The notes: generated by a model not told the origin, from the letters alone. Positions 45,030 through 53,891 are shown, counted from the first letter of the stretch. The stretch: 64,000 nucleotides of DNA from Limnothrix sp. FACHB-406 (GCF_014698235.1 NZ_JACJSP010000007.1:1-64000); one strand, 5' to 3'. Made by a program: numbers and translations.

Positions 45030-45152
45030 GAGCACCGTCCAAGATGGCTCCGATTTATGGGGATTTGGCAACCGATGGCAAGAATAAAGGTTCAGGCCTA
45101 TGCTGAAATGGCCAAGGATCGGCTGAACTGAATTGCAAAGGATCGATCGACT

Positions 45153-46085
45153 ATGAGTCGTGGATTTTATATCATCGCTAATGACAAAGTAACGGAACAT
45201 GCGATCGCGCTGCTCGAAAGTATTCGGGCAACTGATTCCGAAACACCCGTTATGCTCATTCCCTATGATGATCACTACCAAAAGGTTGCCAAAATTCTGA
45301 GCAATCGCTTCGGTGTTTTATTATTTGAAGATCTAGAGTTTATTCAGCGTCTTTCTGTTCAGCTTCAAAGCATCTTTGGTCAGGAATTTTTCGCTCGTCC
45401 TAATCAGTTTCGTAAACAAGCTTGCTGGTTTGGCCCCTTTGATGAATTTCTCTACATTGACACAGACCTGATTGTTTTTGAGCCGATTATTCAATGCCTT
45501 GATGCCCTCTCTGAAGCAGACTTTGTTTGCTATGACTATCAACATGCTGGAGGTCTGAAGGACGTTTTCACATCCACCGTTCTCGAGCAAGGCATTTTTA
45601 CAGAAGAAGATTTGCGGGGAACTTTTAACGGCGGTTTGTGGGGATCTCGCAAGGGATTAATTACCGAACAGGATTTGTACGACACCTTTGCTGAATGTGC
45701 CGCTCACCCAGAATATTTTGATTTTTCTAAGAAAACATCCGACCAACCGATCATTAACTACATGGTTTTGCGTCGGTTTCCTCGGCGTTGGAATTGGACA
45801 CAGCGACCCGCAAAGGGGCCCGGAAGCTGGGCCGGTAGCAAACATTTTGTTTGGCAGGGCGATCGCTTGATTGATCCAAAGGTCAACAAACCCGTTCCCT
45901 ATCTGCATTGGGCCGGCATTCGACTCCAGCCCGGTTGTCCCTACTGGGAACTGTGGGAGCAATATCGATATTTACACGAACCGAAACCGACCGTTTCCCC
46001 GTTGGCCCCGCCACCCCCGCGATCGATCTGGCAACGGGCCCTGACCAAGGCCAAACGCATCCTGAAGCCCCATCCCAAACGCTAG
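45153..46085 (+). CDS. Glycosyltransferase-like protein (Npun_R2821/R2822 family)
   Basis: A 310-residue protein starting MSRGFYIIANDKVTEHAIALL, a GT-A-type nucleotide-sugar fold. FLYIDTDLIVFEP contains the DxD metal motif, and FNGGLWGSRKG with SDQPIINYM resembles acceptor-site segments of family-8-type enzymes. Cyanobacterial relatives are called Npun_R2821/Npun_R2822 family (recalled) and often sit near surface-polysaccharide genes. Here no other glycosyltransferases are adjacent; pilQ is upstream, so pilin or cell-surface glycosylation is a speculative role. No signal peptide. AT-richer than its neighbours over the first 600 bp, which may mean a different history. Confidence 0.72.
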   Translation: MSRGFYIIANDKVTEHAIALLESIRATDSETPVMLIPYDDHYQKVAKILSNRFGVLLFEDLEFIQRLSVQLQSIFGQEFFARPNQFRKQACWFGPFDEFLYIDTDLIVFEPIIQCLDALSEADFVCYDYQHAGGLKDVFTSTVLEQGIFTEEDLRGTFNGGLWGSRKGLITEQDLYDTFAECAAHPEYFDFSKKTSDQPIINYMVLRRFPRRWNWTQRPAKGPGSWAGSKHFVWQGDRLIDPKVNKPVPYLHWAGIRLQPGCPYWELWEQYRYLHEPKPTVSPLAPPPPRSIWQRALTKAKRILKPHPKR

Positions 46086-46141
46086 GGCCGATCACTCGGA
46101 TTCGCAAACCCCCGGTTCTTACATCTCAAAATCCTGAGGGG

Positions 46142-46161
46142 CAAGGGGCTTAAGCCCCTTG
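46142..46161. repeat. Dispersed 20-bp palindrome, third copy
   Basis: CAAGGGGCTTAAGCCCCTTG lies in the convergent spacer between the glycosyltransferase-like gene and sds. It forms an 8-bp stem with TTAA loop and is the same palindrome found inside the 156-bp repeats and at 48465. Confidence 0.95.
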
Positions 46162-46273
46162 TCTGGAGTGGCTGTTGGTTTGAGATCGTGATTGATCTGG
46201 ATCGTGATTGCTCTGGGATGATCACCCGTTGGCGACCATCACCCGATCGCCCCCCCTTGAAACCCAGCCAACC

Positions 46274-47245
46274 TTAGTAAATCCGTTCGATCGCGTAATG
46301 TGCCAACCCCACCAAGGCCTCCCGCGCCGCCGACGGAGCCAACACCATCACATCCTCGATCGCCTGCTCCACGTGATGTTTCGCCAAAGCACGAGACCGC
46401 TCAATACCCTGGCTCGATCGCACCAATTCCAGGGCCGTTTCAATATCGCCCTCCTCTGAAAACTCCCGCTCGATCGGCCCCTCCAGTTGGGGGAACTCCT
46501 CCAGCGCATACAAAACCGGAGCCGTCAGATTGCCGCTGCGCAAATCTGACCCCGCCGGTTTCCCGAGCACTTCATCGGAACTGGTGAAATCGAGAATGTC
46601 ATCCACCACCTGGAACGCCAAACCCACATGGCGACCGTAGCTATAGAGCCGCTCAGCCACCGATCGCTCCACATCGCTCAGAATCGCCGCCGCCTTGGAA
46701 CTGTTGGCCACCAGCGATGCGGTTTTGTAGTAGCTCTTTTGTAGATAGGCTTCCAGGGTCAGGCTGGTGTCAAAGCGATTGAGGCCTTGGTCAATTTCGC
46801 CCTCCGCCAAATTCATAATCACTTCCGAAAGCAGCTTCACCACTTCCAGATTATCCAAATTCGCCAAGTACCAAGAGGACTGGGCAAAGAGGAAATCGCC
46901 CGCCAGCACCGCCACCCGGTTGTTGAAACGACTGTGTACCGTGGGCACACCCCGCCGCGTTCCGGCTTCATCCACCACATCGTCATGAACCAAGCTGGCC
47001 GTGTGGATCATTTCCGTAATTTCTGCCAACCGTCGATGTCGGGCCGTAATTTCCGCTGACCCCATCGTGGCCCGGGCCACCAACAACACAATCGCCGGTC
47101 GCAAACGCTTGCCGCCTGCACTGAACAAGTGCTCTGCCGCTGCATAGAGGATCGGATGCTTTGCGCCAACCAGCTTGCGCAGGTTCATCGTCATGGCATC
47201 AAGATCGGCTTCAACCGGAGAAAGCAGGGAAATCGTCGAGGTCAT
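46274..47245 (-). CDS. sds: Solanesyl diphosphate synthase (long-chain polyprenyl synthase)
   Basis: A 323-residue trans-prenyltransferase that elongates with IPP to about C45, giving the plastoquinone side chain. The first aspartate-rich motif is HDDVVDEAGTRRG and the second is FQVVDDILDFTS; GGKRLRPAIVLL and KTASLVANSSKAAA match the family. Small residues before the first DDxxD suit a long product, but chain length cannot be proved. It agrees with the cyanobacterial Sds/PrePA group in length. It is a single-gene unit converging on the glycosyltransferase-like gene. Confidence 0.92.
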   Translation of the reverse strand: MTSTISLLSPVEADLDAMTMNLRKLVGAKHPILYAAAEHLFSAGGKRLRPAIVLLVARATMGSAEITARHRRLAEITEMIHTASLVHDDVVDEAGTRRGVPTVHSRFNNRVAVLAGDFLFAQSSWYLANLDNLEVVKLLSEVIMNLAEGEIDQGLNRFDTSLTLEAYLQKSYYKTASLVANSSKAAAILSDVERSVAERLYSYGRHVGLAFQVVDDILDFTSSDEVLGKPAGSDLRSGNLTAPVLYALEEFPQLEGPIEREFSEEGDIETALELVRSSQGIERSRALAKHHVEQAIEDVMVLAPSAAREALVGLAHYAIERIY

Positions 47246-47924
47246 GGATTGGCCCGGTGCAGCATCAGGTTACGAAATTTTACGCATTCTGTGATTATTT
47301 TAAGCTAACCCCAGACCAATCCGTGTAGATGAGTGGGATCGGGATTTGTCAAGGTTACGGTGATTGATCGGGGATCGCTGTTGCACGAATGCCCATCAAT
47401 ACGGGCTTTTGGGGATTTCTAAAGATTTGTAAAAACCACCAAAAATTCACTGTCAACCCTGAGAAATCAGGTGTTATTCTATAGGTCAGGGGTTTCTAAA
47501 AACTTCATGGGAAAGCTGCCCGCTGCAAGCTTTGCCGAATTGAATAGGACTGGACTCCGAAATGTGAATTGCGTGAGCACTATCACACAAAGACGACCAG
47601 ATCCAAGCCGCTATCAGGTCTGCTGACCCGAACCAATCCGGTAGCGATCGCGAATCAGCATCCTTAAGGGTGTTCCGGTTCCCGATGGGATGGTTCTATT
47701 CAGTGAGGCCCAGACCCAGATAGGGGTTAAGCACTAGGTTGGACTCCGATTCTCAATTGCCTTGAGTCAGGGTTCGGCCTTGGTGTGCGCCATGGTGAGT
47801 GCTGTCATTGTTTTGAAACGGCGACCGGGGGATGTCGATCGCGTTTTGAACCATATTTCAGTGCTGGCTTCAGCGCGACCATATTTTCAGCTCACAAAAA
47901 CTATATTCATGTACAGTTACTGCT
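47246..47924. other. Long non-coding interval with repeated GGACTCCGA segments
   Basis: About 680 bp upstream of a small membrane-protein gene. From about 47470 the DNA changes to a mixed, structured-looking sequence. GACTGGACTCCGA...AATTGC at 47548-47571 is echoed by GGTTGGACTCCGA...AATTGC at about 47737-47760. GAACCAATCC (about 47629-47638) can pair with GGATGGTTC (about 47688-47696). This may be an RNA gene or a long leader. The ORF at 47762-48004 overlaps the next gene in another frame and looks spurious. Confidence 0.4.
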
Positions 47925-48224
47925 ATGAACGCGCTGGGACTGTTGGTGGGATTGGCCCTCTACCAAGGATTGGTGATCGCAAATCGGTATTCATTACCGA
48001 TTAATAACGTGGCGCATTTGGTGTTTCCGCAGCAAACGTCTTGGACTATTTTGGGGGCATCGGTAGTCTATTTGGCGGTGGTTTATTTGCTGCTGTCGAT
48101 CGCACAGCAACGCTATAAAAACCGCTACCAAGAAGTCGCTGAACGAGTTACGGAATCCAGAGGCGATCGGGTGGAATCGTTGGGGTTATCGGATGGTCGC
48201 GACCTGGCCACCAGACGCTTTTAG
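47925..48224 (+). CDS. Small membrane protein of unknown function
   Basis: A 99-residue protein with two hydrophobic stretches (LGLLVGLALYQGLVIA and TILGASVVYLAVVYLLLSI) and a charged C-terminal tail (QQRYKNRYQEVAERV). Codon choice resembles that of neighbours. No family is recognised. No Shine-Dalgarno is seen before ATG 47925; the long upstream interval may be its leader. A 330-bp gap separates it from the next plus-strand terminator. Confidence 0.5.
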   Translation: MNALGLLVGLALYQGLVIANRYSLPINNVAHLVFPQQTSWTILGASVVYLAVVYLLLSIAQQRYKNRYQEVAERVTESRGDRVESLGLSDGRDLATRRF

Positions 48225-48464
48225 CTCCAGGAGCAAAAGTTGAATAAAGGTCAAACCAAGAAGGCAAAGGACACAATATCCAACAGGTTCTCTCTAGCAG
48301 CATTTCTCTGATGAAATGATTGAGTTCAACCAAGATTGGATTCAACTCTTGGGTTCAAATATAAGGATCTCAAGTCCCTAGTCAATCCAAGTTGCTGTGA
48401 GGGGATGTCTCAACAATCAAAATGCTACCTTGTGGGTCTCATCGATCAATTTAACCGATAGAGA

Positions 48465-48484
48465 CAAGGGGCTTAAGCCCCTTG
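48465..48484. repeat. Dispersed 20-bp palindrome, fourth copy
   Basis: CAAGGGGCTTAAGCCCCTTG again, followed by CCCCCACGACTG. The trailing CACGACTG is also found after the palindrome in the 156-bp repeats, so the element is longer than the palindrome. Confidence 0.95.
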
Positions 48485-48552
48485 CCCCCACGACTGCTAG
48501 TGCTTTACAAGCCATTACCGCTCAGACATCCTCTAAGCTTTTGCCACAACAG

Positions 48553-48589
48553 AAACGGGGTGCTGGTTAAGAGCCAGTACCCCGTTTTT
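48553..48589 (+). terminator. Intrinsic terminator
   Basis: AAACGGGGTGCTGG (48553-48566) pairs with CCAGTACCCCGTTT (48574-48587) with one G-T pair, then TT. It is plus-strand oriented but 330 bp past the nearest plus-strand gene, so an unannotated transcript may end here. The minus-strand exit is poorer in T. Confidence 0.75.
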
Positions 48590-48603
48590 ATAGCGTTTTT
48601 GGC

Positions 48604-48712
48604 GGGGCTTTTGATGAGGCTTCTGATGAGGCTTTTGATGGGGCTTTCGTGGGTTAACAAAGTTGCCTATCACGATCGCCCATTAAGATCGCCCATTAAG
48701 ATCGCTCATCAA
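48604..48712. repeat. Two adjacent tandem arrays (12 bp x 4 and 13 bp x 3)
   Basis: 48604-48651 holds GGGGCTTTTGAT-like units; 48674-48712 holds GATCGCCCATTAA twice and GATCGCTCATCAA once. Both are non-coding, just past the ispH stop. Confidence 0.85.
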
Positions 48713-48758
48713 GCGTTAACGTCCTAGACCGCCTCTCAGAATAAAAATTCTAGCTAGC

Positions 48759-50030
48759 CTATTGAGCGAGGCGTTCTTTGCAGGCAAAAATCCGCTCGAT
48801 CGTTTCCTCAACGGCCTTATCCGGCGTGGATGCACCGGAAGTGATGCCCACGGTGATCGGCCCGGCGGGTAACCAGTTTTCGGCGCGTTCGATGTCGCCG
48901 TGGAGAGGTTTGTGCTCGATCGCCCGCTCATCCACAATTCGATCGGCACTGTCAATGTGATAGGAAGGAATATGGCGTTCGATGGCAATTTCCTGCAAAT
49001 GGGTGGTGTTGGAAGAGTTAAACCCACCAATCACAATCATCAAATCCATCGGCGCATCCACCAACTCAAACATGGCATCTTGCCGTTCTTGGGTGGCATC
49101 ACAAATGGTGTTGAAACTCATGAAGTGCTCGTTCAATTTGTCGGGGCCAAAACGTTGCATCATGGTGCGCTCAAATAGTTTCCCGATCGCCTCGGTTTCG
49201 CTCTTGAGCATGGTGGTTTGATTCGCCACACCCACCCGATCGAGATCCCGATCGGGATCGAACCCTTGAGAACAGGCCTTGGCAAACTTGGCGAGAAATT
49301 CTGTCTTGTCTCCGCCGTGCAGAATATAGTTGCTGACGTATTCCGCCTGCTCCATATTCAGCACAACCAAATATTTATTGGCAAAGGAACTTGTGGCGAT
49401 CGTTTCCTCATGGTTGTATTTTCCATGAACGATTGAGGTGTAATCGCTTTTTTTGTGTTTTTCAACGCTATTCCACACCTTCGCCACCCAAGGACAAGTG
49501 GTGTCTACGATGATGCAACCGCGATCGTTCAACAGTTGCATTTCCTGCACACTGGCCCCAAACGCCGGCAGAATCACCACGTCTCCTCGTTCCACCACCG
49601 AGAAGTCTTTTTGGCCATGGTTCACTTCAATGAACAACACGCCCATCTGTCGCAAATGGTCATTCACCGATGGATTGTGAATGATTTCATTGGTGATCCA
49701 AATGCGCTCCGTGGGGAATTGTTTGCGGGCTTCATAGGCCATGGCCACCGCCCGTTCCACCCCCCAACAAAACCCGAATGCTTGGGCCAAGCGAATGGTC
49801 ACATCGCCCCGGGTCAACACATTGCCATTGGCCCGCAGTTCTTGAATTAAACCGCTTTGGTAAGAGGTGGCCATGGTTTCAGCCACCGCTTCTCCGTGAC
49901 CAAACCCGCGCCGAAAGTAATTATCGGAATGGTTCAGCGATCGCCGAAATGCTTTGGTATCCAGAGGGGCGGCGGTTTGGGCGGCGCTGTCTTGGGTCTC
50001 GGGGGCCAGGTCGGTGACGGGCGTTTCCAT
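48759..50030 (-). CDS. ispH: 4-hydroxy-3-methylbut-2-enyl diphosphate reductase
   Basis: Last enzyme of the MEP pathway, reducing HMBPP to IPP and DMAPP with an iron-sulfur cluster. The three cluster cysteines are in [18 protein letters not shown] and [10 protein letters not shown]. Substrate-site segments are [16 protein letters not shown] and [11 protein letters not shown], ending with [15 protein letters not shown]. The 423 residues fit the long cyanobacterial/plant form. The N-terminal 22 residues before [19 protein letters not shown] are extra compared with the usual start. IPP supplied here feeds the nearby sds product and carotenoids. Confidence 0.95.
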   Translation of the reverse strand: METPVTDLAPETQDSAAQTAAPLDTKAFRRSLNHSDNYFRRGFGHGEAVAETMATSYQSGLIQELRANGNVLTRGDVTIRLAQAFGFCWGVERAVAMAYEARKQFPTERIWITNEIIHNPSVNDHLRQMGVLFIEVNHGQKDFSVVERGDVVILPAFGASVQEMQLLNDRGCIIVDTTCPWVAKVWNSVEKHKKSDYTSIVHGKYNHEETIATSSFANKYLVVLNMEQAEYVSNYILHGGDKTEFLAKFAKACSQGFDPDRDLDRVGVANQTTMLKSETEAIGKLFERTMMQRFGPDKLNEHFMSFNTICDATQERQDAMFELVDAPMDLMIVIGGFNSSNTTHLQEIAIERHIPSYHIDSADRIVDERAIEHKPLHGDIERAENWLPAGPITVGITSGASTPDKAVEETIERIFACKERLAQ

Positions 50031-50147
50031 GCGATCGCTCTCGGGATTTAAATCGAGTTTTGTTTAAACGGCTCGGCCCCATTGTATCAGGGGCGATCGG
50101 GCAGTGATGGGCCGGATCCAGCGGCAGTGATGGACTTCCTGCGCAAC

Positions 50148-51290
50148 CTATTCCCCATCTTTTTCCCACTCCAAATCCGTTGGCGGTTCGATCGCCCTCA
50201 CATCTTCTCGATAGAAGTGCCGGATGCCTTGGCCCTGTTCCACTCGCACCGTCACCGCCCGATCGCCCACCTGTGCCACCTGGCCGCGCAGGCCGTTCCA
50301 AATTGGGTCTCCGTCGGGCCGCACCACTGCAATTTCCACCCAATCCCCGATCGACAAGGGTGAATGCTGCTGCTTGGCTGCCGCTTTCCAAAGAATCCAA
50401 TCCCGCAGCAAATAGTTCACCTGCTTGGGAGCCTCGTCTTGGGGGCAGTGGCCGACCCCTTCCAAATTCACAAACCGCTCAACGGCTGGGTATTGCTCGA
50501 AGGCCAACCCACGCTCGATCGGCTCCCAAGGATCCGCCGCGCCCCACAGAATCATGGCCGGACAAGGCAGCTTCGGGAGCAAGTCCTCTGGCAACGGCCC
50601 TTGGGAATAGCGCGTGAAGGCCAAGAACACATCGGCCGCCCCCGGATCACGTGCCGGTTCCATCAGGATCTCCACCAGCTCATCCGTCACCGCGCTGGTG
50701 TCTCGGTAGGCTTGGCAAAGAATTTTGCGCACGGTGGCCGGCTGGGCAATTTGTTGGAAAAAAGTTCGGCCCAACCAAGGCCAACCCAAGATTTTTTGCA
50801 AATAGCCGGAGCCAACCCGCTTGAACCAGGGCAGCTCGGCCCGGCGGCGATCGTGCAACAGGCGCAAGGAACAGTTCAGCAACACCACCGCCCGCGCCAG
50901 CTCGGGGTGGTCAACGGCCGCCTGCATGGCCACCACGCAGCCGATCGAGTTGCCCACCAAAAACGCCGCTTCCCCAACCACCTCGCGGCAAAAGTCCGCC
51001 ACCAACTGCCCCCAAGTCTCGAAGGTGTAGCGAATTTCCCAATCGGGCGTGGGCTTGGCTGACCCCCCAAAGCCAATTAGATCAAGGGCAAACACTCGGC
51101 AATGTTGCGCCAAAAAGGGAATATTTTTACGCCAATGCCGCCAGGAAGCGCCAAACCCATGGATTAAAACCACAGCGGGGCCAGCATCACCCGAATGCTG
51201 ATAGCAAATGCGATGGCCTTGCCAAGTCCAAACATAAGGACAAGCATCGGTGGCGGAAAATTGGGTGAGTTCAGGGGCGATCGCAGTCAC
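50148..51290 (-). CDS. Alpha/beta hydrolase with extra C-terminal SH3-like domain
   Basis: The first 300 residues are an alpha/beta hydrolase. HGFGASWRHW gives the oxyanion region; nucleophile Ser115 is in GNSIG, with Asp253 (ADPWEP) and His281 (GVGHCP) completing the triad. Cyanobacterial and plastid relatives include pheophytinase-like esterases, so a chlorophyll or lipid ester is possible. Residues 310-375 form a separate beta-rich segment (LSIGDWVEIAVVRPDGDP, LRGQVAQVGDRAVTVRVEQG) reminiscent of SH3/KOW-type barrels. That addition takes the length to 380 against about 300 usual. Substrate and role of the added domain are unknown. It lies 117 bp upstream of ispH. Confidence 0.82.
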   Translation of the reverse strand: MTAIAPELTQFSATDACPYVWTWQGHRICYQHSGDAGPAVVLIHGFGASWRHWRKNIPFLAQHCRVFALDLIGFGGSAKPTPDWEIRYTFETWGQLVADFCREVVGEAAFLVGNSIGCVVAMQAAVDHPELARAVVLLNCSLRLLHDRRRAELPWFKRVGSGYLQKILGWPWLGRTFFQQIAQPATVRKILCQAYRDTSAVTDELVEILMEPARDPGAADVFLAFTRYSQGPLPEDLLPKLPCPAMILWGAADPWEPIERGLAFEQYPAVERFVNLEGVGHCPQDEAPKQVNYLLRDWILWKAAAKQQHSPLSIGDWVEIAVVRPDGDPIWNGLRGQVAQVGDRAVTVRVEQGQGIRHFYREDVRAIEPPTDLEWEKDGE

Positions 51291-51429
51291 GGCAGGGGGA
51301 AAGGGATTGGAAAAGGGAGCCTAACGAGATTGTAAAGCTGATAATTATCAATTTCCTTGCGTCGATTCAGTCGATCCAAGGAAGCGCGTTACCCTGGAAG
51401 AAAGAGTTCGATCGATTGAGGCGGTTACC

Positions 51430-52641
51430 ATGCAAAGCGGTTGGCGCGTGGGGTCGATCTTTAACATTCCGCTACTAGTCGATCCATCGTGGTTTTTAAT
51501 TTTGGTTTGGTTTTCGGCCGCCAACAGTGTTGAGTGGGCGAACCGCTATCCCGATTGGGGCGCGGGGCTAACTTGGCTGTTGGGTTTGCTGACCGCTTTG
51601 TTGCTCTTTGGCTCCGTGCTGGTGCATGAGTTGGGTCACAGCTTGGCGGCCCGATCGCAAGGCATCGCCGTGAATTCGATCACCCTGTTCATGTTTGGCG
51701 GTGTGGCCGCGATCGACCGGGAATCCAAAACCCCCGGCGGCGCAATGCAAGTGGCGATCGCGGGGCCCCTCGTCAGCTTGAGCCTGTTTATTTTGCTGTC
51801 CGCGATCGGGCGGTTGGCTCCCACCAGCCCGCTCACCATCCTTTGCTTGAATTTGGCACGGATTAATTTAGTGCTGGCGGTGTTTAACCTGATTCCCGGT
51901 TTGCCCCTCGATGGCGGCCAAGTGCTGAAAGCACTGGTTTGGAAAGCCACCGGCAGCCGGTTTACGGGCGTGCGTTGGGCCGCCAAAGCTGGCCAGGCGA
52001 TCGGCTGGTTGGGCATCAGCTTGGCGGCCTGCCTGATCCTGTTTGTGCCCGGTGGTCTCCAGGGGTGGTGGATTGGGTTAATTGGCTGGTTCTGTTTGCG
52101 AAATGCCGCCAGTTACGAACGCCTGACCACCGTGCAAGAAGCCCTGGTGAATGAACGGGTGGCCAATGCCCAGTCCCGGGAATTCCGGATCGTGGATGGC
52201 CACCTGAGCCTGCGGGATTTTGTGGATAACTATCTGCTGACGGCCGATCGCCCGGAGTACTTTGTGGCCATGGATGGCCGAGATCGGGGCCGGATTGATC
52301 CCGAAAGCCTCAAAGCCATTGACCATGAGCGCTGGCCCTGGATTCGGGTGGTGGATGCTATCGAACCCATTGACCGCCTCGCCTCGATCGCGGATAGCGC
52401 CACCCTGGCCGAAGCGGCCCTGCTGATGGAAGAACGGCAGGTGAAGCGGTTGGTGGTTTTGAGTCCGATCGGTTCCGTGGTGGGCACGCTCGATCGCGCT
52501 GACCTCACCCGCCAAATCATGCAGCGGCTCAAAATCGTGATCAATGAAACGGAACTGAAGCGGTGCAAAGCCGAACATTGCTACCCATCGGGCTTTAACC
52601 TCGGGGCGATCGCCCGCACCCTGGCTGAAGAGATGGCCTAG
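51430..52641 (+). CDS. Site-2 protease family (M50B) metalloprotease with CBS-like C-terminus
   Basis: An intramembrane zinc metalloprotease. HELGH at residues 66-70 supplies two zinc ligands and Glu67 the general base; NLIPGLPLDGGQ near 155-166 supplies the third ligand (Asp). Six or so membrane helices fill residues 15-230. The C-terminal 170 residues are cytoplasmic and CBS-like (DSATLAEAALLMEERQVKRLVVL, GTLDRADLTRQIM), a fusion typical of this group that may sense adenine nucleotides. Members cut membrane-bound regulators; the substrate is unknown. ATG 51430 directly precedes QSGWRVGSIFNIPLLVDPSW. Confidence 0.92.
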   Translation: MQSGWRVGSIFNIPLLVDPSWFLILVWFSAANSVEWANRYPDWGAGLTWLLGLLTALLLFGSVLVHELGHSLAARSQGIAVNSITLFMFGGVAAIDRESKTPGGAMQVAIAGPLVSLSLFILLSAIGRLAPTSPLTILCLNLARINLVLAVFNLIPGLPLDGGQVLKALVWKATGSRFTGVRWAAKAGQAIGWLGISLAACLILFVPGGLQGWWIGLIGWFCLRNAASYERLTTVQEALVNERVANAQSREFRIVDGHLSLRDFVDNYLLTADRPEYFVAMDGRDRGRIDPESLKAIDHERWPWIRVVDAIEPIDRLASIADSATLAEAALLMEERQVKRLVVLSPIGSVVGTLDRADLTRQIMQRLKIVINETELKRCKAEHCYPSGFNLGAIARTLAEEMA

Positions 52642-52758
52642 GGGCCTGCTGACCCGGTTGCCACCGCTCTCAGTTGCCGCTGTCCTGGGTGGCGACCGCT
52701 TGACCAGTCGTAAATCCCAGGCAATCTTGTTAACTTGCTCGTCTTGATTTGCTTACTT

Positions 52759-52914
52759 ATGAACTGGACTCCCGAAGCCGAAGCCAAGCTCAAAGAAATT
52801 CCATTCTTTGTACGGCCCGCCGCTCGCAAAAAGATCGAGAAATTCGCCCAAGAAGCCGGTGAAACCACCATCACCGTTGAAGTTTACGAAGCCGCCAAGA
52901 AAAAATTTGGCTAG
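52759..52914 (+). CDS. PCP_red domain small protein, 51 residues
   Basis: Starts MNWTPEAEAKLKEIPFFVRP, continues ARKKIEKFAQEAGETTITVE and ends VYEAAKKKFG. This is the short helical domain that forms the C-terminus of light-independent protochlorophyllide reductase subunit B (PCP_red), here as a free protein, as in many cyanobacteria. Ala/Lys-rich helices fit that fold. It is under 60 codons and easily missed. No other chlorophyll gene is nearby, so the partner is unknown. It follows the protease gene by 117 bp. Confidence 0.82.
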   Translation: MNWTPEAEAKLKEIPFFVRPAARKKIEKFAQEAGETTITVEVYEAAKKKFG

Positions 52915-52967
52915 GGATTGCTTAAGGCTGTTCTTCTGTGGCGGCTCGGGGCGATCGACTCGATCGG

Positions 52968-52991
52968 CTACTGATCTACTGATCTACTAAT
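52968..52991. repeat. Octamer tandem repeat and duplicated GGGGCGATCGACTCGATCG
   Basis: CTACTGAT is repeated twice and then CTACTAAT once. On either side stands GGGGCGATCGACTCGATCG (52948-52966 and 53005-53023); the second copy ends next to the cysW stop codon. Confidence 0.75.
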
Positions 52992-53024
52992 CTATTGGTG
53001 GCGTGGGGCGATCGACTCGATCGA

Positions 53025-53891
53025 CTACTCATCCCCTGTTTGCGTTTGCTGTTCCAGCACCGTTTTCAGCACCAACGTCACCAACGCCAAGCAAGCCAAC
53101 AGCAACGCCGCCGTATAGGACGCTTGGGTTTGATATTGCTTGTAGGCTTCCTCCACATACAGCGGCAAGGTCTGCGTTTTGCCCGCAATGCTGCCGGAAA
53201 CCACCGCCACCGCTCCAAACTCGCCCATGGTGCGAGCATTGGTCAAAATCACCCCATACATCACACTCCAGCGAATGGATGGCAGCGTCACTCGCCAAAA
53301 GATTTGCCACTCATTCGCGCCCAAGGTGCGGGCGGCTTCCTCTTGGTCTTTGCCCAAGTCCTCAAGCACCGGCAACACTTCCCGCACCACAAAGGGCATC
53401 GTTACAAAGGCCGAAGCCAACACGATTCCCGGAACCGCAAAGATGATCTTGACATCCCAATCTTGGAGCAAGGGGCCAAACCAACCTTCCCGCCCATAGA
53501 GCAGCACCAACATCAACCCCGCCACCACCGACGGCACGGAAAACGGCAGGTCAATCACGCTTAACAGAAAAGCGCGACCGGGAAAATTGCGCCGCGTCAA
53601 AGCCCAAGCCGCGCAAAGCCCAAAAACCGTGTTCAAAGGAACCACAATCACCGCAATCAGCAGCGTCAGCAGAACGGCTTTTTGAAAGTCGCTCTCTTGA
53701 AGCGCAGCCCAAAACCCCGGAAAACCGCCCGCAAGCGCTTGGTAAATCACATTCAGCAGGGGAATGACCAGCACCAGCAATAAATAGGCAGCAACTCCCA
53801 AGATGAGAGTTAGTTTCACCCAATCAACTTTGAAGTTTTTTTGGGGCAAGGACTGGGGAGCGTTGGGGGGATTCAGAGGGGTCGAAGCCAT
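53025..53891 (-). CDS. cysW: Sulfate/thiosulfate ABC transporter permease CysW
   Basis: A 288-residue inner-membrane permease with about six helices. The binding-protein-dependent transport motif EEAARTLGANEWQIFWRVTLP contacts the ATPase; LPFSVPSVVAGLMLVLLYG and TMGEFGAVAVVSGSI are typical of CysW. It imports sulfate as partner of CysT. The last residues (QTQTGDE) are polar. cysT is upstream on the same strand with 159 bp between. The binding protein (sbpA) and ATPase (cysA) are not in the window. Confidence 0.92.
   Translation of the reverse strand: MASTPLNPPNAPQSLPQKNFKVDWVKLTLILGVAAYLLLVLVIPLLNVIYQALAGGFPGFWAALQESDFQKAVLLTLLIAVIVVPLNTVFGLCAAWALTRRNFPGRAFLLSVIDLPFSVPSVVAGLMLVLLYGREGWFGPLLQDWDVKIIFAVPGIVLASAFVTMPFVVREVLPVLEDLGKDQEEAARTLGANEWQIFWRVTLPSIRWSVMYGVILTNARTMGEFGAVAVVSGSIAGKTQTLPLYVEEAYKQYQTQASYTAALLLACLALVTLVLKTVLEQQTQTGDE

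Larger units (their letters stand above)
44827..45152. other. Interval after pilQ: terminator and 15-bp repeat
   Basis: The pilQ terminator (44881-44912) and a 15-bp tandem repeat (44985-45029) occupy most of it. The rest must contain the promoter of the glycosyltransferase-like gene. The minus-strand ORF across this region overlaps both neighbours and is rejected. Confidence 0.55.
48225..48758. other. Interval with palindrome, terminator and two tandem repeats
   Basis: Downstream of the small membrane protein and before the convergent ispH stop. It contains the fourth dispersed palindrome (48465-48484), a plus-strand terminator (48553-48589), a 12-bp array (48604-48651) and a 13-bp array (48674-48712). 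No gene is seen. Confidence 0.6.

Noticed and set aside
47470..47765. 6S RNA, tmRNA or RNase P RNA in the interval after sds
   Set aside because: None of the conserved core words of these RNAs could be matched; left as an unassigned structured region.
47762..48004. 80-codon plus-strand ORF before the small membrane protein
   Set aside because: It overlaps the better candidate in another frame and has no consistent hydrophobic or domain pattern.
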